Shown: positions 15,828 to 23,780 of the stretch, one piece after another
How the letters are laid out: the number at the start of each line of letters is the position of its first letter
How positions within the stretch are numbered: the first letter of the stretch is position 1
Source of the DNA: Gemmatimonadaceae bacterium
Lineage (GTDB): Bacteria; Gemmatimonadota; Gemmatimonadetes; Gemmatimonadales; Gemmatimonadaceae
Length of the DNA: 64,000 bases
Direction: 5' to 3'
Assembly (NCBI GenBank): GCA_030835125.1
Contig: JAUQWM010000015.1
Location: 1 to 64,000, forward strand
The notes under the pieces: model-generated
The model's input: the letters and a program-made list of their open reading frames with translations, nothing else
The model's database searches: none
What the model was told of the DNA's origin: nothing
Made by a program: the position numbers and the translations under genes

Positions 15828-16286
15828 ATGTGGGAGCAAGTACGGACCCTCTGGTGGCAGGGCGGCGCAGCGCTGATTGGTGTGGCGCTTCCGCTCGCCG
15901 TCGTCATGGTCGCGGTTGATCACCGTCGCCATCGCCACTGGCCGAGCACCGCCCTCGCCGCAGTCTGGTGCGCCCTTGCGGCCGGGGTGATCGGAGTGCA
16001 TCAAGGCAACCTGTCGCCACCGCTATTCGGTATTCCCCTGGTTCTTCTCTATGCCTTTGCCTGGGCGCATAACAGGGTGCTGGTAGTCGCCGGAGTGACC
16101 GCTTCCTACGCAAGCGCGCTGGTTGTCATCGTCGCAGCCGCCCTCGGAGGCAGTGAGATTCACTGGTTGTTTGGCATTGCCTGGGCGTTGTCACTCGGGG
16201 CACTGGTGTTGTGGCGCGCAAGGCGACCATCGGGCGCAGCGCCGTCAGGCGAAGAGTACTTGCAGGCCTATCGAAAGACGCCGTGA
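15828..16286 (+). CDS. Four-helix membrane protein, cassette-encoded
   Basis: A 152-residue hydrophobic protein with four probable membrane spans (about 13-32, 41-60, 66-80 and 84-128 as two helices) and a short cytoplasmic tail RARRPSGAAPSGEEYLQAYR. The residue order W-rich, then H-R-R-H around 32-37, suggests a positively charged first loop. No family recognised. Inner membrane. Confidence 0.72.
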   Translation: MWEQVRTLWWQGGAALIGVALPLAVVMVAVDHRRHRHWPSTALAAVWCALAAGVIGVHQGNLSPPLFGIPLVLLYAFAWAHNRVLVVAGVTASYASALVVIVAAALGGSEIHWLFGIAWALSLGALVLWRARRPSGAAPSGEEYLQAYRKTP

Positions 16287-16289
16287 GGC

Positions 16290-16422
16290 GACCAACAGGC
16301 GTTGCTGCCGACAGGGCGAAGGTGAGGATTGCCGCCGCGGCCGGCGGTCGTATCTTGAGGAGGGTGCCGCCCTCCGCGGCGGCTTCATAAAAGCGCCTGC
16401 AGCAGAACGCTATCCGTCATGG
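16290..16422 (+). other. attC site 19
   Basis: R'' GACCAAC at 16290-16296, L'' GCGTTGCTGC, type A hairpin, L' GCAGCAGAACG and R' GTCATGG at 16416-16422. 133 bp. Confidence 0.87.
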
Positions 16423-16525
16423 CGACCTGCATCACTTGCGGTCCGGTTTCTGTGCAAGCTGGTAGCGCTGCGTCAGCACTCGGCGCAACCGGAGCCTTTG
16501 TACCCGGTGCTCGCGACGACCACCT

Positions 16526-17677
16526 ATGAAACCTTCTGTCAATCAGATTGCCTGGGCGGCGGTGCTCGTCGTTGCCGTTGGAAACGTGAGTGCGGCACAA
16601 GCTACGGCACCGAATACACAGCGGATGGACGAACTCGTCCAGTTCTACGCCGACGACCCGCAGGAAGCCTTCATGGGTGTAGTGCTCGTGGCCAGGGGCT
16701 CGGAGGTGCTATTCGCCAAAGGATACGGCATGGCGAACCTGGAATGGGGCATCCCGAATACGCGTGCCACCAGGTTCAGTATTGGCTCGAACAGCAAGCA
16801 ATTCACCGCGGCCGCCATCCTGCTGCTCGAAGAGCGCGGAAAATTGCGGGTGACTGACTCGATCAAGTCGTATTGGCCGGAGGCCCCAGCGGCGTGGATC
16901 GGCATCACGTTCCACCACCTGCTTTCACATACGTCGGGCCTGACAGGAACCGCTCCGCTCGAGCGGGGAATGGGGGCCTTGCCAGCGCGCCCGCAAGCGA
17001 CGGTGGACCGATTTCGGAACGCGCCGCTCCTGTTTGCACCGGGAACCAGGTTCACCTACAGCAATGCCGGCTATCAGCTCCTGGCGTTCCTGATCGAGCG
17101 AATTTCCGGGCAACGTTACGAGGACTTCTTGCAGGAAAACATCTTTACGCCGCTCGGCATGAAGGACTCCGGGTCGGACACGTACGCCTCGATCATCCCA
17201 TCACGGGCGTCGGGCTATGTGCGAGCCGGCGGAGCGGGCCGCGCCTCCACAAGCTCGACCGGGCGGCCTGCGCTCGCGAACGCCCCGTTCCTGGACAAAT
17301 CGAATGGAATGGGCGCGGGCAGTCTCTACTCGACGGTCGGAGATCTGCATCGCTGGACGCTTGCTCTCTTCGGTGGAAAGGTCCTCAACGCCAGTTCGCT
17401 GACCAGACTGACGACGCCCACGCCATTCGACACTTCGTATGCGTACGGCATCGGCGTTGGCAGCCATGACGGGCGCCGCCGGTTTTCACACGGAGGATCC
17501 GTTCCCGGTTTCGCGTCGATTCTCAACTATTATCCGGGGTCGCAGGTGACAGTCGCCGTGTTGCGCAACAGCACGACGCCTCCCACGCCCGGGGAACGGC
17601 GAGTGACTACAGTGATCGCAGACGGGCTCGGCACGCTCGCACACGGCGGCGCTGTCCCCGTACCGACGAAGCGATAG
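16526..17677 (+). CDS. Secreted serine hydrolase, beta-lactamase class C / esterase fold
   Basis: This 383-residue protein has a signal peptide (AWAAVLVVAVGNVSAAQA) and the penicillin-binding-protein-like serine hydrolase motifs: S-x-x-K in SIGSNSKQF (Ser88, Lys91), Y-x-N in FTYSNAGYQ, and HGG in FSHGGSVPG. The family includes class C beta-lactamases, DD-peptidases and esterases; the specific substrate cannot be read from the sequence. Periplasmic. Single-gene cassette. A second member is encoded outside the array at 49258. Confidence 0.92.
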   Translation: MKPSVNQIAWAAVLVVAVGNVSAAQATAPNTQRMDELVQFYADDPQEAFMGVVLVARGSEVLFAKGYGMANLEWGIPNTRATRFSIGSNSKQFTAAAILLLEERGKLRVTDSIKSYWPEAPAAWIGITFHHLLSHTSGLTGTAPLERGMGALPARPQATVDRFRNAPLLFAPGTRFTYSNAGYQLLAFLIERISGQRYEDFLQENIFTPLGMKDSGSDTYASIIPSRASGYVRAGGAGRASTSSTGRPALANAPFLDKSNGMGAGSLYSTVGDLHRWTLALFGGKVLNASSLTRLTTPTPFDTSYAYGIGVGSHDGRRRFSHGGSVPGFASILNYYPGSQVTVAVLRNSTTPPTPGERRVTTVIADGLGTLAHGGAVPVPTKR

Positions 17678-17826
17678 TGCCCGTGCGCCCGGGCGAGACC
17701 CGCCGGCGCCTTGTCCTGGATGTGTATTTCGAGAACGGTACCGGGGAGGCTGGCGGCGCGCGTCAACGCTGACACCGTTGTGTCGGTGCAGTTCAGGGTG
17801 GACTAGGCCACTTCTGGCAACTGGCT

Positions 17827-17954
17827 GGCTGACAGGCGACGCTGCTGGCGGGCGAATTGGGGATTGCCGCCGGGGTCGGCGGTCCCATCTTGAGGGAGGT
17901 GCCGCCGTCCGGGGCGGCGATGTTTGATGCTCGCCAGAATGCTATCCGTCAGAC
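17827..17954 (+). other. attC site 20
   Basis: R'' GGCTGAC at 17827-17833, type A hairpin (CCATCTTGAGGGAGG centre), L' CGCCAGAATGC and R' GTCAGAC at 17948-17954. Confidence 0.83.
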
Positions 17955-17966
17955 AGCGGAGTCCCT

Positions 17967-18245
17967 TTGCCTGCAGCGGAGCTGTTCCTGCGCGTTGCGT
18001 TGGTGCTCGCGGTCTCTGGATTTGCCGCTGGCGTGGCGGTTCGCGTTCGCGCGTTGCCATCGGATACGGTGAACCGCGCAGCTGGGACGGCAGTGATGGG
18101 TGCCAGTCTGGGCGGCGTCTTCCTGATCGTGCCAATGCTCCTCGGCGTGCGTCGCCTCGACATTGTCGTGATCACGACCGTCGCAAGCATTGTTCTCAGC
18201 TGCGGTTCGTTCTTCCTGTTCAGCCGTGCTCTGAAGGGCAAGTAG
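17967..18245 (+). CDS. Three-helix membrane protein, cassette-encoded
   Basis: A TTG start just after attC 20 gives 92 residues with three hydrophobic spans (6-26, 38-58, 65-86) and a basic C-terminus (SRALKGK). No ribosome site stands out and no family is recognised. Inner membrane. Confidence 0.6.
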   Translation: MPAAELFLRVALVLAVSGFAAGVAVRVRALPSDTVNRAAGTAVMGASLGGVFLIVPMLLGVRRLDIVVITTVASIVLSCGSFFLFSRALKGK

Positions 18246-18274
18246 ACGTGGTTCCGGGCGCCGCTCCCCAGACT

Positions 18275-18389
18275 GCGGTCAGCCAGCGCCTCGTGTCGCC
18301 CAGGACCTGGTACGCGCGGAGGTACTCGCTGCGCTCGTGGCCACCACGCGGTGCCACTGTGCACTGCAGCTGAAACCCATCCGTCAGGC
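18275..18389 (+). other. attC site 21
   Basis: Right half is type B: GCGCGGAGGTACTCGCTGCG loop, L' CAGCTGAAACC and R' GTCAGGC at 18383-18389. The R''/L'' half is eroded, so the left edge is estimated from type B length. Confidence 0.68.
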
Positions 18390-18398
18390 CGCCATCCC

Positions 18399-18698
18399 AT
18401 GACTCACTCGCGCCCATTGGTTTCTGAAGCCCGCAGACCGTTACTTGGTGAACTGGAGCCGTCGGCAATAGGCCTTGCCGCAATGGCGATGGTCCTCCTG
18501 GCGGCCAAGGGCTTCGGCCTGCCCGGCACCTTCGGAACCGCGACCATCGCCGGCGTCGGTTTTGGCGTCTTTGCGGGCGTGGCGGAGATCGTCAGGGTGC
18601 GCCCCGCCGTGAATGGTGGTCTCGTGCGGCCAATATTCGCGAGCGTGGCCAAGGGCGTGGCCGGCGGCATGTTGTTCGCATGGCTCGTGTCGCTATGA
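18399..18698 (+). CDS. Small membrane protein, cassette-encoded
   Basis: A 99-residue protein with a hydrophilic N-terminus (1-20) and two or three hydrophobic, glycine-rich spans (22-45, 47-62 and 79-98). ATG 18399 lies 9 bp after the R' box of attC 21, the usual cassette arrangement. Family unknown. Confidence 0.62.
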   Translation: MTHSRPLVSEARRPLLGELEPSAIGLAAMAMVLLAAKGFGLPGTFGTATIAGVGFGVFAGVAEIVRVRPAVNGGLVRPIFASVAKGVAGGMLFAWLVSL

Positions 18699-18719
18699 GC
18701 CGGCCGAAGTCTTCATGCG

Positions 18720-18813
18720 CTCGAACGTGGTTTGCAGCTGACCAGCGAGGTTGCGGGAGCGGCCTCACCGCTTGCGCCATACTTCGCTTGCAGCTGACAC
18801 CGATCCGTCAGGC
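18720..18813 (+). other. attC site 22
   Basis: R'' CTCGAAC at 18720-18726, L'' GGTTTGCAGCTG, L' GCAGCTGACACC and R' GTCAGGC at 18807-18813. 94 bp, with a loop unlike types A and B. Confidence 0.75.
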
Positions 18814-18822
18814 GGGTATCTC

Positions 18823-19155
18823 ATGCCACGAGTGATCATCACAGTCCTTCGTACCGTACTGTCGCCGCTTCGACGCGTGGTGTGGGGACCTGTCGAGGAG
18901 TGGCCCATAACCGCGGCCCGTGGAAAGCTCCGCTTCGTCCGACGTGGGGCAATCGGGTTCGGAATCACGATGGCGATAGTGTTCGCCGCGACGCGATTCC
19001 TATCTACCCGGAACTGGCCGTGGTCCAACAGGAGTCATGGTGACGCGCTTGTCCAGATTGGGCTATTGTTCGGCCTGTGGCTCGTCGGCGGCGTGATCAC
19101 TGCGTGGCTCACGTGGAACCATCAGCAGCGGCGCCATGGCGTCCCTGGTTCATAG
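18823..19155 (+). CDS. Two-helix membrane protein, cassette-encoded
   Basis: The 110-residue product has a basic N-terminal part (LSPLRRVVWGPVEEWPI, RGKLRFVRRGAIG) followed by two spans (about 43-58 and 76-96) and a His/Arg tail. ATG 18823 follows attC 22 by 9 bp. Its last codons overlap the start of the next attC. Unknown family. Confidence 0.62.
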   Translation: MPRVIITVLRTVLSPLRRVVWGPVEEWPITAARGKLRFVRRGAIGFGITMAIVFAATRFLSTRNWPWSNRSHGDALVQIGLLFGLWLVGGVITAWLTWNHQQRRHGVPGS

Positions 19156-19214
19156 AAAGCGGCTTCCCCGCCTTGGGTCATGGTGCGCTGGAAGCTGAAG
19201 CCTATGCGTTAGGC
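19113..19214 (+). other. attC site 23 (left half weak)
   Basis: R' GTTAGGC at 19208-19214 with L' GAAGCTGAAGCC is good. The left half is uncertain (GTGGAAC at 19113-19119 is the best R''). A hairpin AAGCGGCTTCCCCGCC lies in the loop. Confidence 0.55.
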
Positions 19215-19328
19215 GGAACGCATGACCTCTGGCGGGAATGGCACACTGTGGGGCGGTAGAGTGCGAAGGATGGCTTGCGTCTTGTGGCCGTTACCGCCAG
19301 TGTTCAGGAGTCCCACTGGAGCCGCAAC

Positions 19329-19700
19329 ATGGCAGATGAATGGCCCCCGAAGCCGGATCCCTTCGGCGCTCTTGAGCCGCCCCGAGGCAATCCGCCCACC
19401 GCGATCGGCCTTGCGACGCCGCCTCCGCCCTCCGGGCAGCCGCGATACCATGATCGCCGGGTGTCCCGCCGTCGCCGGCTGGCCTCCGCTTTCGCCGGCA
19501 CCGTCCTGGCGGCATCGGCAACCACCGTTGCGACGCTCGGGAGCGTGTGGTGGGCTCTCCTGGGCACCGGATTGGGTGCGCTTGGCGGGGCGTTGCTGTA
19601 TCGTGCCGTCCAGCCAGTGCGACGCGTGCGCCTTGAGCACGTGTCCAGGTTGACGCGGCTCCGTCACCGATTCGGCCGCAAACAGCGGCATGCGGCGTAA
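19329..19700 (+). CDS. Small membrane protein with proline-rich N-terminus
   Basis: ATG 19329 gives a 123-residue protein: a disordered Pro-rich segment (1-45, PKPDPFGALEPPRGNPPTA), an Arg patch (RRVSRRRR), two membrane spans (about 52-68 and 73-92) and a basic C-terminal tail ending in RFGRKQRHAA. Family unknown. The upstream ATG 19275 is possible but adds no recognisable sequence. Confidence 0.58.
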   Translation: MADEWPPKPDPFGALEPPRGNPPTAIGLATPPPPSGQPRYHDRRVSRRRRLASAFAGTVLAASATTVATLGSVWWALLGTGLGALGGALLYRAVQPVRRVRLEHVSRLTRLRHRFGRKQRHAA

Positions 19701-19731
19701 GTAGGGGCGTGCGCCTAACGCTGATGATACG

Positions 19732-19983
19732 ATGTCGCGGTCGCCGCGACCTGCCGCCTGGAAGGCGTTGCCGGAGCATTCCGTGATCAACGCGACGTGG
19801 CACAGGAAGCATCGCATGCGGCCACGTCCGACGGCTACGCAACGTCTGCGGTGGCATTTGGCACACGCCAAGGCTTGTGACTGTCGCGAACTCACACCGT
19901 CGATGTTGGAGAAGCTTCGTGCTGCTGCCCGTGCGGAGCGGGCCACTCGAGTGCGACGATCGCGATCGACAGGCCGCGAGTAA
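19732..19983 (+). CDS. Small His/Cys-containing conserved hypothetical protein
   Basis: An 83-residue protein with a compact pattern of short conserved-looking motifs: LPEHSVINATWHRKHRM, then PTATQRLRWHLAHAKACDC and RELTPSMLEKLRAAAR. The W-H..A-H-A..C-x-C arrangement could bind a metal. It reminds me of a family of small bacterial proteins of unknown function with the same order of motifs, though I cannot name it. Cytoplasmic. An incomplete R''-like GCCTAAC precedes it at 19713. Confidence 0.55.
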   Translation: MSRSPRPAAWKALPEHSVINATWHRKHRMRPRPTATQRLRWHLAHAKACDCRELTPSMLEKLRAAARAERATRVRRSRSTGRE

Positions 19984-19993
19984 GGGAGTCGCA

Positions 19994-20500
19994 ATGCAGG
20001 CACCGCCGCAGCCAAGCTTGTCCGTACGGTGGCGTCAACGACTTCCCGCGCGCACTCAGTGGCGTCTTCGAGCGGCCCAGCTGATCCTCGTGCTGGTCCT
20101 CGCACTGGGCGGGGTCGCCTGCGGGACAGCCGGTCGTCGTTCTGGCGACGAGTGGACAGCCGCGCAACGCCTTCTTGCCTCCAGTCGCGGTGCGGACTCT
20201 GCATGCTCGGCGTGGCCGAAGGCGGCCTCGCAGTCGAGGGATGCGCTTGGCGTGATCCGTCAGGATCCGTCGACGGGAACCACATGCTTTCAGGGTCCGC
20301 GGGATGTTCCTGTGCGGCTGGATGATCACTGGCTTTGTCCAGGCGCCGCCGACTACACGCTCTTCCAGAAACTCGACGCCGAACGCGTCGCCCGTCTGGA
20401 GGTTAGCCGCGACCGGGCGGAAGTCGGCCGTGCGAACTGCCCGGGATGGCACGACGGTGTGATTCTTGTTCGCCTGAAACCGGGCCGTGACGCCACCTGA
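19994..20500 (+). CDS. Putative lipoprotein, cassette-encoded
   Basis: From ATG 19994 the 168-residue protein has an Arg-rich N-terminus, a hydrophobic segment and lipobox (LVLALGGVAC, Cys about 43). The mature part has several Cys (about 70, 97, 113 and 149), which suggests disulfides. No family recognised. The TGA stop (20498-20500) lies in the degenerate R'' box of attC 24. Confidence 0.6.
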   Translation: MQAPPQPSLSVRWRQRLPARTQWRLRAAQLILVLVLALGGVACGTAGRRSGDEWTAAQRLLASSRGADSACSAWPKAASQSRDALGVIRQDPSTGTTCFQGPRDVPVRLDDHWLCPGAADYTLFQKLDAERVARLEVSRDRAEVGRANCPGWHDGVILVRLKPGRDAT

Positions 20501-20567
20501 CCGGGCATTGCTGCTGTCGGGCGATCGGCTCGGCTTGATCGCCTGCCGCAGAACGGTGACCGGCGTG
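20495..20567 (+). other. attC site 24 (short, degenerate)
   Basis: R''-like ACCTGAC at 20495-20501, L''-like GCATTGCTGC and L'-like CCGCAGAACGG; the R' box is not recognisable. It sits directly before attC 25. Confidence 0.6.
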
Positions 20568-20577
20568 CGGCGCCGCC

Positions 20578-20706
20578 GTCTTACAGGCGTTGCAGCAGAA
20601 GGGCGAAGGTGTGGATTGCCGCCGCGGACGGCGGTCGTATGTTGAGGGCGGTGCCGGCCACGGCGACGCCATGTGAACGCCTGCAGCAGAACGCTATCCG
20701 CTAGGC
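20578..20706 (+). other. attC site 25
   Basis: R''-like GTCTTAC at 20578-20584, L'' GCGTTGCAGC, type A hairpin, L' GCAGCAGAACG and R' GCTAGGC at 20700-20706. It forms a tandem pair with attC 24, with no gene between. Confidence 0.85.
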
Positions 20707-20710
20707 AGCT

Positions 20711-21112
20711 ATGTCAGACCTCAACCGTTGGCGACGGCGTTGGCAGGGTACGGCGATTGCCATCATCACTGCGACGACCGCCATCCCCTTCAGCCCACCC
20801 CTGGAGGCTCAGGCCCCGTGGCGTTACGAGGGCGTGCTGCAAAGGCCGGCGGCCGCCGCAGACACGGCTCGTCGTCGGCCATCGATGACGCCCGATTCAG
20901 CGGCGTTCGTGACCGGAGTACCCCGACCGCAGGACCACAACGAGCCGGGCGCAGGACTCCAGGTTGGGTGGACTATTGCAGGCGCCGTCGCAGGATACCT
21001 CTGGTGGCAATCGCACCGCACGGAAGGGAACATGATGGAGCCGGTGGAAGTGGTGTTGCTGGTGGGTCTCGGGGCGCTTCTTGGCTCTATCGTTGGGTGG
21101 ATCATCGAATGA
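20711..21112 (+). CDS. Membrane protein, cassette-encoded
   Basis: A 133-residue protein with an N-terminal signal or anchor (IAIITATTAIPFSP), a polar middle rich in Pro/Ala/Arg, and two C-terminal spans (about 85-100, VGWTIAGAVAGYLWW, and 111-131, VEVVLLVGLGALLGSIVGW). ATG 20711 lies 4 bp after the attC 25 R' box. Family unknown. Confidence 0.62.
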   Translation: MSDLNRWRRRWQGTAIAIITATTAIPFSPPLEAQAPWRYEGVLQRPAAAADTARRRPSMTPDSAAFVTGVPRPQDHNEPGAGLQVGWTIAGAVAGYLWWQSHRTEGNMMEPVEVVLLVGLGALLGSIVGWIIE

Positions 21113-21128
21113 GGGGGCGTATTCAGCT

Positions 21129-21227
21129 ACCTGACAGGCGCTGCTACTATCGGCGGGCCATGGGTGCGCTCGTGTCCACCGCGCGATATTGCTGGATCCG
21201 CCGCAGCTGACCTGCGATCCGTTCGGG
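21129..21227 (+). other. attC site 26
   Basis: R'' ACCTGAC at 21129-21135, L'' GCGCTGC, type B-like loop (GCTCGTGTCCACCGCGCG), L' CAGCTGACC and R' GTTCGGG at 21221-21227. 99 bp. Confidence 0.75.
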
Positions 21228-21286
21228 CGACCGGGGTGACCAGCGCGGGCCTCGTCGTTTGCGTCGTTCCCGGAGATCCCTTCCTG

Positions 21287-22423
21287 ATGCACGCATCGCG
21301 TCGACGCGCTTCAGTCCGCGCTTCGCTTGTCACGCTCCTTTGCGCTGCCAGCCTGGGTGCGTGCACCGGAGCACCTGGGAAAGCGTCGGAGCTCGCGGTC
21401 CGGCGAGTCTGGGACGAGTACCTCGCCTCCAGGAACGGTCAGTTCGCGGCGAATGCGGGAACGCCGTCGCCGCTCTGGAGTGCTTCGGAGCAGGCACGGT
21501 GGCCGATGTATGACCTCGCCGGCTTCTACCTTCCTGACCAAGCCGTCCCGGAAGTGCTGAGCGTCACGCCAGTGGACGCGGCGGTCGACAGTGCCTACCA
21601 GATCGTGACACGGTTCTGGCCCGCGAGCCCAAGGCCGCGTGACTCATCGACGAAGCCAGCGCTCACGATGACTGTGTACGCGCGTCGGGAGGGTACACGC
21701 TGGGTGCTCGCCAATGCATTGCCGTTCCGGACAAACACGTGGGTTCGCGAGACCCGCGGCCGCGTCACCTACCACGTTGCTCCGGCGTTGCGCTTCGACG
21801 CGTCCAGGGCGGCGCGGGCCGCGGCGTTCGTGGATTCCCTCTCAGGGGCATTCGGGATTCCAGCACCTGAGCGGCTCGACTACTACGTCACGGAGAGTGT
21901 CGATCAGGCGCTCGAGATCCTCGGCGTGGTCGTCCCGGAGCGCTTCGGAGCCGCCGGTGGCTTCGCGAAACCGGTCAACCTTCAGGTCTTCTCCGGCATT
22001 CCGGCGCTCGGCGAGGACTATCGGCACGAGCTCGCGCACGTCGTACTCCTTCCCATCCTTCGCGAGGCGAGCACGTCGCTCCTGGCCTCGGAGGGTGTAC
22101 CGACCTGGCTTGGCGGGACGGCTGGCCGGGACTTTCGAGGCTCGGTGCGGCATCTCGCCTCACTCCTGGGGACTGAGCCGCGCCTCAACCTCGATGTGAT
22201 CGTCGACAGCACGGGTATCTCCTCCGACATCCGCAATGCCGGGGGCGCGGTGCTTGCGCAGATGCTGGACGAGAAAGGCAGTGCCGGCGCCGTGCGCGAG
22301 TTCCTGCGGACGCCTGGCTCTCCTCGCGCGATGCGGGAGGCACTTGAGCGCTTGCTCCAGCGCCCATGGCCCGCCATTGTCAGGGAGTGGCGGCGCCGCG
22401 TAGACCGGATCGCGACTACGTAG
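21287..22423 (+). CDS. Lipoprotein with HExxH metallopeptidase motif
   Basis: ATG 21287 gives 378 residues with lipobox LGAC (Cys26). The N-terminal half (40-190) is NTF2- or strand-rich; the C-terminal half has the zinc motif HELAH (His247-Glu248-His251) and, 18 residues on, Glu269 in SEGVPTWLGG, the spacing of gluzincin peptidases. A helical tail with PWPAIVREWRRRVD follows, as in peptidase MA-like families. Likely an envelope-anchored zinc peptidase; the substrate is unknown. The longer ORF start lies in attC 26 and is rejected. Confidence 0.8.
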   Translation: MHASRRRASVRASLVTLLCAASLGACTGAPGKASELAVRRVWDEYLASRNGQFAANAGTPSPLWSASEQARWPMYDLAGFYLPDQAVPEVLSVTPVDAAVDSAYQIVTRFWPASPRPRDSSTKPALTMTVYARREGTRWVLANALPFRTNTWVRETRGRVTYHVAPALRFDASRAARAAAFVDSLSGAFGIPAPERLDYYVTESVDQALEILGVVVPERFGAAGGFAKPVNLQVFSGIPALGEDYRHELAHVVLLPILREASTSLLASEGVPTWLGGTAGRDFRGSVRHLASLLGTEPRLNLDVIVDSTGISSDIRNAGGAVLAQMLDEKGSAGAVREFLRTPGSPRAMREALERLLQRPWPAIVREWRRRVDRIATT

Positions 22424-22523
22424 CGATGCTGCCGCCGACGAGCGCCGTCTCGAATCAGGGACGGTCTGCGGCGACCCACAATCGCATCATGCGGGGGCGT
22501 GCGAGCAGAGGCTCACGTTAGGC
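22412..22523 (+). other. attC site 27 (degenerate left half)
   Basis: R' GTTAGGC at 22517-22523 preceded by AGAGGCTCAC. The left half GACTACGTAGCGATGCTGCC is only a rough complement. The stop of the preceding gene lies within it. Confidence 0.5.
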
Positions 22524-22538
22524 AGGAAGGACGTCACG

Positions 22539-23078
22539 ATGCAGCTCTGGTGCGTTGGCAGTGTTGTCCTGATGGTTGCCGCACCTCTGGTGCAGGCATC
22601 GGCCCAAGCCCACAGCGGCCCGACCTTGGCGGCCGGCCTGGCGCGGGGCCGTCAGTCCGATCGGACCTACAGCACCACATCCTGGAGCGGATTCCACGTT
22701 GCGCTCACGCTGCCGGTGTATCGGACGCGGCGTGGTGCCGCGGTCGTGGACGTCACGAGGGATGTCTTCTGGAACGGTAACGGGGACGATTGCGTGCTCC
22801 GGCCTCCAACCCCCACATGTGTGCCCGATCCTCCCTCTGTTACGGGGATGACCATCGGGTGGTTGCACGTTCCTGGCCCGTCACACTCATTGTACCTGGG
22901 AGTTGGCCGGCTGGCTGGACGAGGACACGCCAAGGGTGGGGGCATGGCGCGTCTCCAGTTCGACGCCGGTGGCAGCCACCTGGGAATACAGGCGTTCGGG
23001 CAGTATACGCTCGTACCGTCCTTTCATCGCGTTACGTACCAGACAGTCCTTGCGGGGCTCAATGTCTATCTTCGTTAG
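22539..23078 (+). CDS. Putative outer-membrane beta-barrel-like secreted protein
   Basis: A 179-residue protein with a signal peptide (VVLMVAAPLVQASAQA). The mature part alternates short hydrophobic strands with Gly/Ser/Thr turns (GFHVALTLPVYRTRRGAAVV, SLYLGVGRLAGRG, HLGIQAFGQYTLVPS) and ends in a terminal strand AGLNVYLR, as in small outer-membrane barrels. Two Cys (around 85 and 94) may form a loop disulfide. Family not identified. A GGAAGG ribosome site precedes the ATG. Confidence 0.68.
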   Translation: MQLWCVGSVVLMVAAPLVQASAQAHSGPTLAAGLARGRQSDRTYSTTSWSGFHVALTLPVYRTRRGAAVVDVTRDVFWNGNGDDCVLRPPTPTCVPDPPSVTGMTIGWLHVPGPSHSLYLGVGRLAGRGHAKGGGMARLQFDAGGSHLGIQAFGQYTLVPSFHRVTYQTVLAGLNVYLR

Positions 23079-23091
23079 CCGTGTCGGTGCT

Positions 23092-23142
23092 GTCTGAGAG
23101 GGTTTGTTCGAGTCCGCCGCGGATGAGACGTATCCGTCAGCC
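23092..23142 (+). other. attC site 28 (minimal)
   Basis: R''-like GTCTGAG, L''-like GGGTTTGTTCG, L'-like GATGAGACG and R' GTCAGCC (23136-23142) are packed into 51 bp, as if a type B site had lost its loop. Confidence 0.55.
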
Positions 23143-23172
23143 GGCCGTTTCGCGTCTCGTGGAGGAGCGACC

Positions 23173-23568
23173 ATGGTCCCGGCTGAAGGCGATATCGGCA
23201 CGCATGCTTCCACCTCGCCCGACGCTCTGCTGCGGGCGCTCGACGCGCAAATTGCGAGCGTGGCCCTGGCGAGGATGCCAACGCCTGGCGGACCGGCCGG
23301 CGACCCAGGCCCGGCCATGGAGACGTTGAGCGTCCAGGTTGAACAGCTCTGCACCCAACGGGCAGTGAACACCCGCGAGCTGCAAGCATGGATGCTCGAG
23401 GCAGAAGCCGCGATCCGTGCGAATGATGACGAGCGCGCGAGGGAGGCTCTGGTGCGTTACGCTGAGCACCTCCGATTGGCGCAGGAAGCGGATGCGCTGC
23501 TCGCTGAGTTCCGATCGCTGATCACCGAGGCGCGGCACGCGCTGTCTCAGCCGAGTGGTGAGCCCTGA
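23173..23568 (+). CDS. Helical hypothetical protein, cassette-encoded
   Basis: The 131-residue protein is acidic and almost fully helical after residue 15: ALLRALDAQIASVALARM, then METLSVQVEQLCTQRAVNTR and AREALVRYAEHLRLAQEADA, consistent with an antiparallel helical bundle. No signal or membrane span. It resembles the cassette gene at 1431 in size and layout, but I cannot show homology. The start at 23173 has a GGAGCGA ribosome site; the longer ORF would begin in attC 28. Confidence 0.65.
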   Translation: MVPAEGDIGTHASTSPDALLRALDAQIASVALARMPTPGGPAGDPGPAMETLSVQVEQLCTQRAVNTRELQAWMLEAEAAIRANDDERAREALVRYAEHLRLAQEADALLAEFRSLITEARHALSQPSGEP

Positions 23569-23664
23569 ACCGCGCAGGGTAGCCGTGGCGTCGGGCGTTC
23601 GCATGTTGAGGAAGGTCCCGCCGTCATTCGTGCGCGCTCCGACACGATACGGACGCTCGATGCC
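23564..23664 (+). other. attC site 29 (type A remnant)
   Basis: R''-like CCTGAAC and the type A core GCATGTTGAGGAAGGTCCCG are recognisable, but the L'/R' half has decayed beyond recognition. Confidence 0.45.
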
Positions 23665-23780
23665 GAGCGCGAATGAGCCTCGTCGATGCGGCCGCCCGAT
23701 CGGCGTGCAAGGGGACGGCCTGCTCACCAAGCCAGCCTCCCACGTTGGGTCGACGCACAACCATGGTCCGGGGGACCACC

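Noticed and set aside
16526-17677. Calling the cassette serine hydrolase an antibiotic-resistance beta-lactamase
   Set aside because: The SxxK, YxN and HGG motifs fit many esterases and DD-peptidases as well; nothing in the sequence shows beta-lactam specificity.
19713-19719. GCCTAAC as the start of another attC
   Set aside because: The R'' box is perfect, but no L''/L'/R' partners follow before the next gene, so it is left as a possible half-site only.
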